DNA of 64,000 nucleotides from Candidatus Binatia bacterium (GTDB taxonomy: Bacteria > Desulfobacterota > Binatia > Bin18), in the NCBI GenBank assembly GCA_022826945.1, contig JAJDTY010000007.1, positions 132,501 through 196,500 of the forward strand. The letters are read 5' to 3'. A program made the position numbers and the translations under genes. Shown one piece after another: positions 53,785-62,452 of the stretch. Every line of letters starts with the position of its first letter. Position 1 is the stretch's first letter. The notes beneath the pieces were generated by a model. The model worked only from the letters and a program-made list of their open reading frames with translations, did not search any database and was not told the origin of the DNA.

Positions 53785-55092
53785 TCAAGTCAATACAGCA
53801 ACTGCGATTGTTTCAACATGGTAGGTATGGGGGAAAAGATCGACAGGTTGAAGGCTCTCGACCCGGTATCCCCATTGACCCAGACGGTGTAGATCACGGG
53901 CGAGAGTCGTGGGGTCGCACGAGACGTAGACCACCTTGTGAATCTTCAGTCGAGGGATATCGTCGAGACTATCGGCGGCCCCTGCCCGAGGCGGGTCCAG
54001 TACCAGGACATCAGCCTTTTCCTCACGCTGGACGAGTGTTTGCAGCCCGATCCGGGCCGAGGCGTGAACGAAGGCGACATTGTCCAGCCCCGTCCGGGCA
54101 ACGTTCTCACGGGCGTCGGCAAGCGCATACGAGTCCTGTTCGATACCGATGAGCGCGCGGACTCGCCGGGCGATCGGCAAACTCAGATTGCCCGCCCCTG
54201 CATGGCATTCGATCACTTTTTGTGATTTATCAAAATCGGCCAACTGAAGAAGGGCAGCAATCAGCACTCGGTTGCCCGCAGGATTGACCTGCGTAAACCC
54301 GCCCCGCTTGACCTCCAGAACCAAGTCGTCAACGCCCAGGTCCAGTACAATCCGGGTCTCACCCCACACGCGGCGCCAGCCGCGGCCAAAGAGTATCAAC
54401 CCGGCAACCTCGTCGTGCTCAGCGACAAAGGCCGCACATTCTTCCTCATCATCAGCCTGAAAACGCCCTTGCGCATTCCCGATCAGAACCACTCCGCCGG
54501 TCGCCGCCCAGAGGGGGTCGCTCGTGATCAGCTCGATGCGTCGTACCGTGGTCCGCAGCCGGGTCAGCCAGGTGCGGGCGTACACCAAATGCGTGGCACA
54601 ATCCTCCCCGGCAATGAGACAGTCCTCGAGTTCGACCAACTCGTGCGACTGAGACTGATAAAAGCCGAGCCGGGCAGGCGGTTCGGTCCGCAGGCGGATA
54701 CGATGACGATAGCGCCACTCTTGCGGACTGGGAAGAATCGGGAGTACGGGCGGGTCCTCCACCCCTCCAATACGCCGTATATGCTCTCGGACGAGCGCTT
54801 CCTTGGCCCTGAGTTGTTCCGCGTAGGTCACGTGTTGCCACGGACAGCCACCGCAGCGCGGCACATAGCGACACGGCGGCATCCGCCGGGCCGGAGCGGG
54901 TTGCCGTACAGCAATAAGTTGGCCGTGTGCGTACCGTTTTTTTTCTCCAGTCAGGATAACGTCTACTCGGTCCCCAGGGGCCGTCTGCGGGACAAAGACG
55001 ACCTTCCCGCCGTCTTTGCCGTTCACCCGTCCAATGCCCGCCGGACCGTAGGACAGCCTGTCAATTATGAGGGAGATGGGAGCCGAGGGCAT
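53785..55092 (-). CDS. rlmD: 23S rRNA (uracil-5-)-methyltransferase, RlmD/RumA-like
   Basis: This is a TRAM-domain RNA uracil methyltransferase, 435 residues. Residues 1-60 are the TRAM beta-barrel. The [4Fe-4S] site is formed by CRYVPRCGGC (about 73-82) plus a later Cys. The SAM-binding and catalytic parts include VIECHAGAGNLSLPIAR (about 293), VLDPPRAGA (about 373) and the nucleophile motif VSCDPTTLARDL near residue 400. The target in E. coli RlmD is U1939. Paralogues (RlmC, TrmA) have similar sequence, so the exact site is uncertain. Confidence 0.9.
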   Translation of the reverse strand: MPSAPISLIIDRLSYGPAGIGRVNGKDGGKVVFVPQTAPGDRVDVILTGEKKRYAHGQLIAVRQPAPARRMPPCRYVPRCGGCPWQHVTYAEQLRAKEALVREHIRRIGGVEDPPVLPILPSPQEWRYRHRIRLRTEPPARLGFYQSQSHELVELEDCLIAGEDCATHLVYARTWLTRLRTTVRRIELITSDPLWAATGGVVLIGNAQGRFQADDEEECAAFVAEHDEVAGLILFGRGWRRVWGETRIVLDLGVDDLVLEVKRGGFTQVNPAGNRVLIAALLQLADFDKSQKVIECHAGAGNLSLPIARRVRALIGIEQDSYALADARENVARTGLDNVAFVHASARIGLQTLVQREEKADVLVLDPPRAGAADSLDDIPRLKIHKVVYVSCDPTTLARDLHRLGQWGYRVESLQPVDLFPHTYHVETIAVAVLT

Positions 55093-55196
55093 GTAACCTT
55101 CAATTGGGGCCTTTTCTTTACCGGACGATCACCCACCTGCAGACGGCGAGCGACTGGTATTCCTGGCTTATGTCAATATGTGGTAGGAGACAAGCC

Positions 55197-55631
55197 ATGC
55201 TCACTATCCGCCGCGGAAGACGAACCGACCTCGCCGCCTGCCAAGCGGTGCTCTTCCCGGATACTCCTGACGAGGGGTGGTGCAAAGCGGAAGTTCGTCA
55301 CTGGCGGCGGCTCGCTCGAGACCCGGCGCTCGATTTCTACGTTGCCCAGCAGGACGGCAAGCTCCAGGGGATGATCCTCGTCAGTTATATTCGTCGTCTC
55401 CGCCGCTCCAGTTGGCAGGCAATTGTCGATATCGCGGTCTTCCCTTCTGCACCGGCGCAGGTCGGGCAAGCACTGCTCAATTTCGCAAAGGAGCGTGCCA
55501 AGCAACGGGCGTGCCCCAGCGTGGTCTGGCTGCCGTGTTCGGGCCAATCAACAGTGCCGCTTACCCCCACCTTTTTCAGGGATAACGGCTTTCAACAGGT
55601 CGGAGAGTTCTGGTCGTGCCTCCTGGAATAG
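55197..55631 (+). CDS. GNAT family acetyltransferase
   Basis: This is a small (144-residue) GNAT fold protein. The N-terminal MLTIRRGRRTDLAACQAVL is typical, followed by DFYVAQQDGKLQGMILVSYIRR (strand 4), AIVDIAVFPSAPAQVGQALLNFAKERAKQRAC, the acetyl-CoA-binding region, and FFRDNGFQQVGEFWSCLLE at the end. The ATG at 55197 follows GGAG. The acceptor cannot be predicted. It is divergent from rlmD and just upstream of a tRNA gene. Confidence 0.82.
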   Translation: MLTIRRGRRTDLAACQAVLFPDTPDEGWCKAEVRHWRRLARDPALDFYVAQQDGKLQGMILVSYIRRLRRSSWQAIVDIAVFPSAPAQVGQALLNFAKERAKQRACPSVVWLPCSGQSTVPLTPTFFRDNGFQQVGEFWSCLLE

Positions 55632-55727
55632 GAGTCGGGCGGATGGACAACACCACGCCGGACACCAGTCCCCTACTTGACCCTGGAACCCGGCCCGCGT
55701 TATTAGGAAGCGAATAGTGCGACGTGT

Positions 55728-55804
55728 CGGGGTGTGGCTCAGCCTGGTAGAGCACACGGTTCGGGACCGTGGGGTCGCTGGTTCAAATCCAGTCACCCCG
55801 ACCA
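55728..55804 (+). tRNA. tRNA-Pro (anticodon CGG), CCA encoded
   Basis: A 77-nt cloverleaf can be read: acceptor CGGGGTG/CACCCCG, anticodon stem CACGG/CCGTG around the loop TTCGGGA giving anticodon CGG, and the T-loop TTCAAAT. The 3' ACCA is encoded. It decodes CCG proline codons. Confidence 0.95.
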
Positions 55805-55876
55805 TTGCTCTCTCGCTTTCCAGGAACCCGGACATATCCGCCAGTGATACCGGTGGGTGAGGTAGACTCGGATATC

Positions 55877-56500
55877 ATGCTCTCAGACCTCGACCTGGGC
55901 GTTCTGATCCTTTCCAGTATTGCGGCCTATCTATGTGGCTCTATTCCAACTGGCGCGCTCATCGCCAAGCGCCAAGGCATCGCTGTCCAGGAGGCGGGGA
56001 GTGGGAATATAGGGGCAACGAATGTTGCACGTACAGCAGGGAAAAGGGCCGGCATACTGACTCTCATAGGAGATATCCTCAAAGGTCTCTTCCCCGTTCT
56101 CATCGTCCGCTGGCTAGGACTGGGCGAGGTTGTTCAGGCCAGCACTGCCGTGATGGCAACCCTGGGTCACCTTTTTCCTGTCTTTCTCCGTTTTGCGGGG
56201 GGAAAGGGGGTCGCCACCGGACTGGGTGTCTTTCTGGGTCTCGCGCCAACCGCCATCCTGGCGGCACTGCTTGGTTTTGTCCTGGTATTCGCGGTGTTCC
56301 GTATTGTCTCGCTTGCGTCTCTCGTGGCGGCAGCGCTCACCCCCTGCTTCATCTTCTTTTTTGCCTATCCGCGGCCTGTTCTTCTTGCGGGCACCGTGGT
56401 CGCCGGGCTGATTATTGTCCGCCATCACGAAAATATCGGGCGCCTGCTGAAAGGTGAGGAGCAAAAGTTTCGAGTAGGAAAATCAGCCTCCTCTGCCTAA
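55877..56500 (+). CDS. plsY: glycerol-3-phosphate acyltransferase PlsY
   Basis: PlsY transfers the acyl group from acyl phosphate to glycerol-3-phosphate in the inner membrane (207 residues, about five to seven helices). CGSIPTGALIAKRQGI (about 20-35), GSGNIGATNVART (about 40-52), GHLFPVFLRFAGGKGVATGLG (about 97-117) and a later RHHENIGRLLKGEE are the signature segments. The ATG at 55877 matches the family start; TAGACT lies eight bases upstream and no ribosome site is visible. It follows tRNA-Pro. Confidence 0.94.
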   Translation: MLSDLDLGVLILSSIAAYLCGSIPTGALIAKRQGIAVQEAGSGNIGATNVARTAGKRAGILTLIGDILKGLFPVLIVRWLGLGEVVQASTAVMATLGHLFPVFLRFAGGKGVATGLGVFLGLAPTAILAALLGFVLVFAVFRIVSLASLVAAALTPCFIFFFAYPRPVLLAGTVVAGLIIVRHHENIGRLLKGEEQKFRVGKSASSA

Positions 56501-56592
56501 AAAAAGAGCGCTGCCTGGGAACTAGGCAGCATGAGCCGCCTGTATCTATGCTGTTTCTTAAGGAATTTCCCGCTCCTGAGGTCTGTGCAGAC

Positions 56593-56608
56593 TGGCATTT
56601 GTCTTGCT
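56593..56608 (+). promoter_or_regulatory. sigma-54-type promoter of glnB-glnA
   Basis: TGGCAT-TTGTC-TTGCT has the invariant GG and GC dinucleotides separated by 10 bases, matching the -24/-12 consensus TGGCAC-N5-TTGCA. It lies about 105 bases upstream of glnB, a gene commonly under NtrC/sigma-54 control. Confidence 0.6.
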
Positions 56609-56617
56609 CATGTCTAG

Positions 56618-57061
<444 letters not shown>

Positions 57062-57121
57062 TGCCGACCGCGAGCATCTGCACGGAACATCATTGCTAGT
57101 GTAAGGAGGAAAAGAGTCACT

Positions 57122-58534
57122 ATGACGCCACAAGAAGCTATCGCTCTGGCAAAGGAGAAGGGCGCTGAGTTAGTCGACCTCAAGTTCATGGACCTGATCG
57201 GAACCTGGCAACATTTCACCATACCGCTGAGTGAATATAACGAAGACCTCTTCGAAGACGGGTCGGGCTTTGACGGCTCTTCGATTCGTGGCTGGCAGCC
57301 GATTAACGCCTCGGACATGCTGGTCATACCCGACCCCAGCACGGCCGTCATGGACCCGTTCTACGTACGCCCGACGCTCAGCCTGCTCTGTAATATCGTG
57401 GATCCGATCACGCGTGAGTCCTACTCGCGTGACCCGCGTGGCATCGCCAAGAAGGCCGAAGCCTACGTCCAGTCCGGCGGGTTCGGCGAAGTGGCGTATT
57501 TCGGGCCTGAGCCGGAATTCTTCATTCTTGACGAAGTCCGTTTCGATCAGAATGCGTACGAAGGCTATTATCACGTCAATTCGATTGAAGGCGTCTGGAA
57601 TTCCGGCCGGGAAGAAGGTCCCAATCTCGGATATAAGCCCCGGCACAAAGAAGGCTACTTCCCGGTATCGCCTCTTGACTCGTATCAAGACGTCCGCACT
57701 GAGATGGTTCAGATGATGGAGCAGGTTGGGATTCGGGTTGAGAAGCACCATCACGAGGTCGCCACCGCTGGCCAGGCGGAGATCGACCTGCGCTTCCTGC
57801 CTCTGGTTCAAATGGCCGATGCGCTGCAATGGTATAAATATATTGTCAAGAACGTGGCCAAGAAACATGGGAAGACCGCGACTTTTATGCCCAAGCCGGT
57901 CTTTGGCGACAATGGCTCGGGGATGCATACCCACCAGTCGGTCTGGAAGGACGGCAATCCGCTCTTCGCCGGTGATGGCTATGGCGGCATGAGCGAATTT
58001 GCCATGCACTATATTGCCGGCGTCTTGGCCCACGCACCGGCCATTTGCGCTTTTGCCGCTCCAACGGCCAATTCTTATCGTCGCCTGGTTCCGGGATTTG
58101 AAGCGCCGGTCAACCTAGCCTACTCTTCCCGTAACCGTTCGGCGGCGGTGCGTATTCCCATGTATTCCATGAGTCCCAAGGCGAAGCGCATTGAGGTCCG
58201 CTTCCCGGATGCAACCAGTAATGGCTATCTGGCCTTTTCGGCGATGCTGATGGCTGGTCTCGACGGGGTTGAGCGGAAACTGAACCCAGGCGACCCGCTG
58301 GATAAAGACATCTATGCCCTGACTCCCGAAGAGTTGGCCAATGTCCCGTCCGTACCCGGCTCATTGCCGGAAGCCCTGGACGCCTTGGAAAAGGATTACG
58401 ATTTCCTGTTGAAGGGCGATGTATTCACCCAAGATGTGGTAGAGACGTGGGTCGAATACAAGCGGACACAGGAGATTGACGAACTCCGCCTGCGTCCTCA
58501 CCCCTACGAATTTGCGCTGTATTACGACGCCTAA
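57122..58534 (+). CDS. glnA: glutamine synthetase type I
   Basis: This is the main ammonia-assimilating enzyme (470 residues, dodecamer). [17 protein letters not shown] (about 50-66), [25 protein letters not shown] (about 264-278), [18 protein letters not shown] (about 316-333) and the adenylylation region [10 protein letters not shown] with Y398 are present, indicating a GSI-beta-type enzyme regulated by adenylylation. AAGGAGG lies before the ATG. It follows glnB and ends at a strong terminator. Confidence 0.97.
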   Translation: MTPQEAIALAKEKGAELVDLKFMDLIGTWQHFTIPLSEYNEDLFEDGSGFDGSSIRGWQPINASDMLVIPDPSTAVMDPFYVRPTLSLLCNIVDPITRESYSRDPRGIAKKAEAYVQSGGFGEVAYFGPEPEFFILDEVRFDQNAYEGYYHVNSIEGVWNSGREEGPNLGYKPRHKEGYFPVSPLDSYQDVRTEMVQMMEQVGIRVEKHHHEVATAGQAEIDLRFLPLVQMADALQWYKYIVKNVAKKHGKTATFMPKPVFGDNGSGMHTHQSVWKDGNPLFAGDGYGGMSEFAMHYIAGVLAHAPAICAFAAPTANSYRRLVPGFEAPVNLAYSSRNRSAAVRIPMYSMSPKAKRIEVRFPDATSNGYLAFSAMLMAGLDGVERKLNPGDPLDKDIYALTPEELANVPSVPGSLPEALDALEKDYDFLLKGDVFTQDVVETWVEYKRTQEIDELRLRPHPYEFALYYDA

Positions 58535-58560
58535 CGCAGGAGATTCCGCCTGACCTCAAA

Positions 58561-58599
58561 AGCCCTGGAGGATGAAGTCTTCCAGGGCTTTTTCTTTTG
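58561..58599 (+). terminator. Rho-independent terminator of glnBA
   Basis: AGCCCTGGA and TCCAGGGCT form a perfect 9-bp stem (58561-58589), followed immediately by TTTTCTTTT, 26 bases past the glnA stop. Confidence 0.9.
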
Positions 58600-58700
58600 T
58601 CAGACGAATCGACGCCTTGACAAAGCAAGGCGTCTCAGGCAGACAAGGGTGGCGTAAACACTCTGGTTTACTGAAAAAATTGGACTAAGGAGAAGAATCT

Positions 58701-59639
58701 ATGCTGCTCGACGGAAGAGTCGCTATTGTGACAGGAGCCGGACGTGGAATTGGCCGTGAAGAAGCCCTACTCCTGGCAAAAAACGGAGCCAAGGTTGTGG
58801 TCAACGACCTGGGTGGCAGCTTCGATGGTACCGGCTCGGATGACAGCCCGGCCCAGCAGGTGGTTGATGAAATTAAAGCTGCGGGCGGGGAAGCCGTGGC
58901 GAACTTTGAGAGCGTTACTGACTTCGCGGGTGCCAAACGTATTGTCGAATGTGCACTCGACTCCTTTGGTAAGCTCAATATTCTCGTCAACAACGCTGGC
59001 ATCCTGCGGGACCGGATGATCTTCAATATGTCCGAAGACGAGTGGGACGCTGTTCTGAACGTCCACCTGAAGGGGTCTTTCAACTGTTCCCGTCACGCCT
59101 GTGAATACTGGCGCGAGCAGCATAAGCAGGGGAATCTTTTGAACGGTCGCGTGATTAACACATCCTCGGACGCCGGTCTGCTTGGCAGTCCCGGCCAACC
59201 GAACTATGGTCCGGCAAAGGCGGCGCTGGCCACCATGGCCATCATCATTGACCGAGAGATGCAGAAATATGGGGTTACCGGTAATGCTATCGCCCCGCTC
59301 GCGCGTACGCGGATGACCGTGGATGCGACGCCACAAACCGCTGGCCTGATGGCGGGACCGGAAAAAGAGGGCGAGCATGACTATTTTGATCCCGGCCATA
59401 TTGCGCCTCTGGTCGCCTGGCTGGCGAGTGAAGATGCGGCAGATGTCCACGGTGAAGTCTTTCGTGTCGGCGGCGGATGTGTGTGGCTGATGCAGGGCTG
59501 GCATTCTGTCGGAACCGTCAGGAAAAAAGGCACGTGGGACGCAACCGAATTGGGCGAGCAGCTCAAGACCGAACTGGCCAAGGGGAACACGGCCAAAGAA
59601 GACCTGGGATCAATCTTCAAGTCCCTCAAACAGGACTGA
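58701..59639 (+). CDS. short-chain dehydrogenase/reductase, HSD17B4/multifunctional-enzyme-like
   Basis: This NAD(P)-dependent SDR has 312 residues, longer than the usual 250. TGAGRGIGREEALLLA (about 12-27) is the cofactor loop, VVNDLGGSFDGTGSDDSPAQQVVDEI is typical of the (3R)-hydroxyacyl-CoA dehydrogenase domain of multifunctional beta-oxidation enzymes, NNAG is near residue 95, and the catalytic YGPAK is near 173. An AAGGAGA ribosome site is present. It is probably an acyl-CoA dehydrogenase/reductase. A strong terminator follows. Confidence 0.88.
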   Translation: MLLDGRVAIVTGAGRGIGREEALLLAKNGAKVVVNDLGGSFDGTGSDDSPAQQVVDEIKAAGGEAVANFESVTDFAGAKRIVECALDSFGKLNILVNNAGILRDRMIFNMSEDEWDAVLNVHLKGSFNCSRHACEYWREQHKQGNLLNGRVINTSSDAGLLGSPGQPNYGPAKAALATMAIIIDREMQKYGVTGNAIAPLARTRMTVDATPQTAGLMAGPEKEGEHDYFDPGHIAPLVAWLASEDAADVHGEVFRVGGGCVWLMQGWHSVGTVRKKGTWDATELGEQLKTELAKGNTAKEDLGSIFKSLKQD

Positions 59640-59660
59640 GTCGTTGACACTAGACAACCT

Positions 59661-59707
59661 GGACAAGAAGAGGAGGGGCCCCCTGCCCTTCTTGTCCATC
59701 TTCCTCT
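59661..59707 (+). terminator. terminator after the SDR gene
   Basis: GGACAAGAAG (59661-59670) pairs perfectly with CTTCTTGTCC (59688-59697); the loop itself contains AGGGGCCCCCT. A T-rich tail (ATCTTCCTCTTT) follows. Confidence 0.75.
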
Positions 59708-59740
59708 TTACTCCAGGACATTCAGAACCCGGACATTTTT

Positions 59741-60232
59741 GTGAGCCAGCCATCTCCCTATAACATTCTTATTGTGTGTCACGCGAATACCAGCCGGAGC
59801 GTGATGGCTCACGTCCTCTTGGAAAAAATGTTGGGAGATCGTGATGTCCAGCATATTGACGTTCGCTCCGGTGGCATAGCCATTTACGCCAGGGACGGCA
59901 TGATTGCGTCCCTCGATGCCTATTTTATCTTGCAGGAGCACGGGATTCAGATTAAACGTGACGAGTTTGTTTCAACCGACCTCAAACGGCATCGAGAGCT
60001 TATTGCTGACGCCGACCTTATCCTGACGATGACGAATGAGCAGAAATCCATGCTCGACGCCTATCCCGAAGCAGACGGCAAGGCGGCCTTTACGCTCAAG
60101 GAGTTTGCCGGCGAGCAGGGAGACATAGAGGACCCGGCCATGCAGGGGGAGGAAGCCTTTCGGGCGCGCATGGTCGAAATCAAACGCTGTCTTGAGCACT
60201 CGTTTGACGATCTTCTGCAGCGGGCCGCGTGA
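59741..60232 (+). CDS. low-molecular-weight protein phosphatase/arsenate reductase-like
   Basis: This 163-residue protein is of the low-molecular-weight phosphotyrosine phosphatase fold. The P-loop VCHANTSRS (about residues 11-19) gives C-x5-R, and the general-acid Asp is in GDIEDPAMQG (about 129). The same fold includes ArsC-type arsenate reductases, but the extra Cys residues those need are not seen, so a phosphatase is favoured. The start is GTG. Its stop overlaps the next start (GTGA). Confidence 0.85.
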   Translation: MSQPSPYNILIVCHANTSRSVMAHVLLEKMLGDRDVQHIDVRSGGIAIYARDGMIASLDAYFILQEHGIQIKRDEFVSTDLKRHRELIADADLILTMTNEQKSMLDAYPEADGKAAFTLKEFAGEQGDIEDPAMQGEEAFRARMVEIKRCLEHSFDDLLQRAA

Positions 60233-60672
60233 CCACCATGTCGCATCCGTCACCCTGGGCCGGTTTTACCAATCCGGCCGACGCTACGATCCGGGATATT
60301 CTGGCAACTCCGCGGACGATTGCCGTTGTCGGCTGTTCGCCTGACCCGAGCCGTGACAGCCATCAGATCGCAGCTCTGCTCAAAGCCAAGGGTCACACCA
60401 TGATCCCGGTGAACCCGCACTGCCAGGAAGTGCTGGGCGAGCCATGTTTTCCGAGTCTGCGTTCCGTGCCGACTCGCATAGAGATGGTTGACGTGTTCCG
60501 GCGCTCGCAGTTCGTCAGTCAAGTCGCCGAGGAGTCCATAGCCATAGGCGCGTCCATACTGTGGCTGCAATTAGGCGTCATTGACCCTGCGGCGGCACAA
60601 CGGGCGCGGGCCGCAGGGCTGACCGTGGTCATGGATCGCTGCCCGGCTATTGAATACCGGCGACTGTTTTAG
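60229..60672 (+). CDS. CoA-binding domain protein (YccU-like)
   Basis: This 147-residue single-domain Rossmann-type CoA-binding protein has TIAVVGCSPDPSRDSHQIAALLKAKGHTMIPVNP (residues 30-63 in outline), then VDVFRRSQFV and LWLQLGV with a conserved MDRCPAIEY at the end. The YccU family is widespread and its role is not settled. GTG 60229 overlaps the phosphatase stop; ATG 60238 is an alternative. It is translationally coupled to its neighbour. Confidence 0.9.
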   Translation: MTTMSHPSPWAGFTNPADATIRDILATPRTIAVVGCSPDPSRDSHQIAALLKAKGHTMIPVNPHCQEVLGEPCFPSLRSVPTRIEMVDVFRRSQFVSQVAEESIAIGASILWLQLGVIDPAAAQRARAAGLTVVMDRCPAIEYRRLF

Positions 60673-60681
60673 CGTTGCGTT

Positions 60682-61254
60682 ATGTCCGATTCGCCACCGA
60701 GCAAGCTCAAGCCCTGGCAGCGTCTCGACTCTGAAACCGTCTATTCGTGCCGCATCTTTTCGCTGCAAAAGAACCGCTCCCGTTCGCCCCGGACAAACGA
60801 AGAGCATGACTTCTTCGTGCTCGACAGCGGTGATTGGGTCAATATCATCCCCGTGACAGCCGATGACCACGTTGTGCTGATCCGGCAATATCGGCACGGG
60901 ACGGACGATATGACCCTCGAAATTCCGGGGGGCATGGTAGACCGAGAAGACCCTTCACCGCTGCACGCCGCCCGGCGGGAAATGCAAGAAGAGACCGGCT
61001 ACGACTCGGAGGATATTATTCCGCTGGGCGCGATCCACCCCAACCCGGCCATTCAGGGCAACCGCTGTCACAGCTTTCTGGCCCGTAATGTTGAAAAACG
61101 TTTCGATCCCAACTTCGATACCACAGAGGAAACCGAAGTGATCTTAGTCCATACGGGCGAGCTTCCTGAACTCGTCCGCCAAGAACGTATTACTCACGCC
61201 TTGGTCGTTGTAGCGTTTTATTGGTATGACCTGCTCAAGCGCAGAGCTGGGTAG
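60682..61254 (+). CDS. Nudix hydrolase, ADP-ribose pyrophosphatase-like
   Basis: This 190-residue Nudix protein has GGMVDREDPSPLHAARREMQEETGY (segments around residue 91-115) as Nudix box, with the catalytic REMQEETGY intact; the first Glu of the box is displaced by a two-residue insertion (REDPSP). The upstream FFVLDSGDWVNIIPVTADDHVVLIRQYRHG is characteristic of ADP-ribose/sugar-nucleotide pyrophosphatases. It starts nine bases after the CoA-binding gene, so three small genes probably form one transcript. It is convergent with leuB. Confidence 0.88.
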   Translation: MSDSPPSKLKPWQRLDSETVYSCRIFSLQKNRSRSPRTNEEHDFFVLDSGDWVNIIPVTADDHVVLIRQYRHGTDDMTLEIPGGMVDREDPSPLHAARREMQEETGYDSEDIIPLGAIHPNPAIQGNRCHSFLARNVEKRFDPNFDTTEETEVILVHTGELPELVRQERITHALVVVAFYWYDLLKRRAG

Positions 61255-61264
61255 CCCCCCTCTT

Positions 61265-62347
61265 TTAGCTTTCCCCACCCAGCTTTTCTCGCACCAGCTT
61301 GCCCATTTCCTGACAGCCAACCACCCGGCACTCGGGCTGAGCAATATCCGGCGTCCGGTAACCATTTCCCAGCACCTGATCAACCGCCTCTTCAATCGCC
61401 AGGGCGGCCTCGTCCTGGCCAAAGGAGAGACGCAACATCAGCGCGGTGGACAGAATCATGGCCAGCGGGTTGGCCTTGTCCTGACCCGCAATGTCCGGCG
61501 CCGTGCCATGAATGGGTTCAAACAGACCGCGGCTGCCCTCGCCGAGCGACGCAGAGGGCAGCAGGCCCATGGACCCGGCCAGCATTGAGGCTTCGTCCGT
61601 TAAAATATCGCCAAACATATTTTCCGCGGCAATCACGTCGAAGTCGGCAGGTCGCCGGATCAGATGCATCGACATGGCGTCCACCAACACGTCTTCATAC
61701 TCGACATCAGGATACTCTTGGGCGACTTCATTGGCGACTTCGCGCCACATGCGTGAGGACGCCATGATATTGGCCTTATCGACCGAAGTGAGTTTCTTGC
61801 GCCGCTTCCGCGCCAGGTCGAATGAGGCCCGCATGAGTCGTTCGACCTCTCCCTCGGTATAGAAAATCGTATCGACCGCCTCCCGCCCGGACGGTCCGGT
61901 CCGGCGCTCGCTCGGCCGGCCATAATAGACACCCCCGGTCAGCTCTCGGACAACCATGAGATCGACGCCTTCCAGGACTTCGGGTTTCAAGGTCGAGGCG
62001 TGCAGCAGATGACGGTTGACCTGGACCGGCCGCAGGTTGGCGAAGAGTGCCAACTCTTTGCGCAGCCCAAGAATAGCTTGCTCGGGTCGGACCGAGGCTT
62101 TCGGGTCGTCCCATTTCGGCCCCCCGACGGCACCGAGCAGGACGGCGTCGCTTTCTTTGGCGAGCCGCAGGGCCGAGTCCGCCAGGGCCACGCCGTGTTC
62201 GTCAATCGAGCAGCCGCCCGCCAGAGCCGGCTCAAAAGAAAACGCAATGCCAAATCGTGAGCCAACAATCCCGAGGACTTCGATTGCCTCGCCCATGACC
62301 TCGGGGCCAATGCCGTCACCGCTAAATACTGCAATATTATGCGCCAT
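61265..62347 (-). CDS. leuB: 3-isopropylmalate dehydrogenase
   Basis: This NAD-dependent oxidative decarboxylase of leucine synthesis has 360 residues. GDGIGPEVM (about 10-18), VGGPKWDD, the substrate loop [10 protein letters not shown] (about 134) and the metal-binding [27 protein letters not shown] (about 240-266) are present. AAGGAGAAA precedes the ATG. It lies downstream of leuA on the same strand after a hairpin; leuC and leuD are not between them. Confidence 0.96.
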   Translation of the reverse strand: MAHNIAVFSGDGIGPEVMGEAIEVLGIVGSRFGIAFSFEPALAGGCSIDEHGVALADSALRLAKESDAVLLGAVGGPKWDDPKASVRPEQAILGLRKELALFANLRPVQVNRHLLHASTLKPEVLEGVDLMVVRELTGGVYYGRPSERRTGPSGREAVDTIFYTEGEVERLMRASFDLARKRRKKLTSVDKANIMASSRMWREVANEVAQEYPDVEYEDVLVDAMSMHLIRRPADFDVIAAENMFGDILTDEASMLAGSMGLLPSASLGEGSRGLFEPIHGTAPDIAGQDKANPLAMILSTALMLRLSFGQDEAALAIEEAVDQVLGNGYRTPDIAQPECRVVGCQEMGKLVREKLGGES

Positions 62348-62400
62348 GCTTTCTCCTTATTCGTCGGTCAAATCCATCACAAACGAGAGCACAAGCAAAT

Positions 62401-62424
62401 AGGGGCGACCGTCTGGCCGCCCCT
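62401..62424 (-). terminator. hairpin between leuA and leuB
   Basis: AGGGGCG...CGCCCCT is a 10-bp stem with one mismatch; on the minus strand it is followed by a loosely T-rich stretch. It could partially end the leuA transcript or protect it. The U-run is weak. Confidence 0.4.
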
Positions 62425-62452
62425 TGATACTCACCCGTCACGCAGATAAGGC

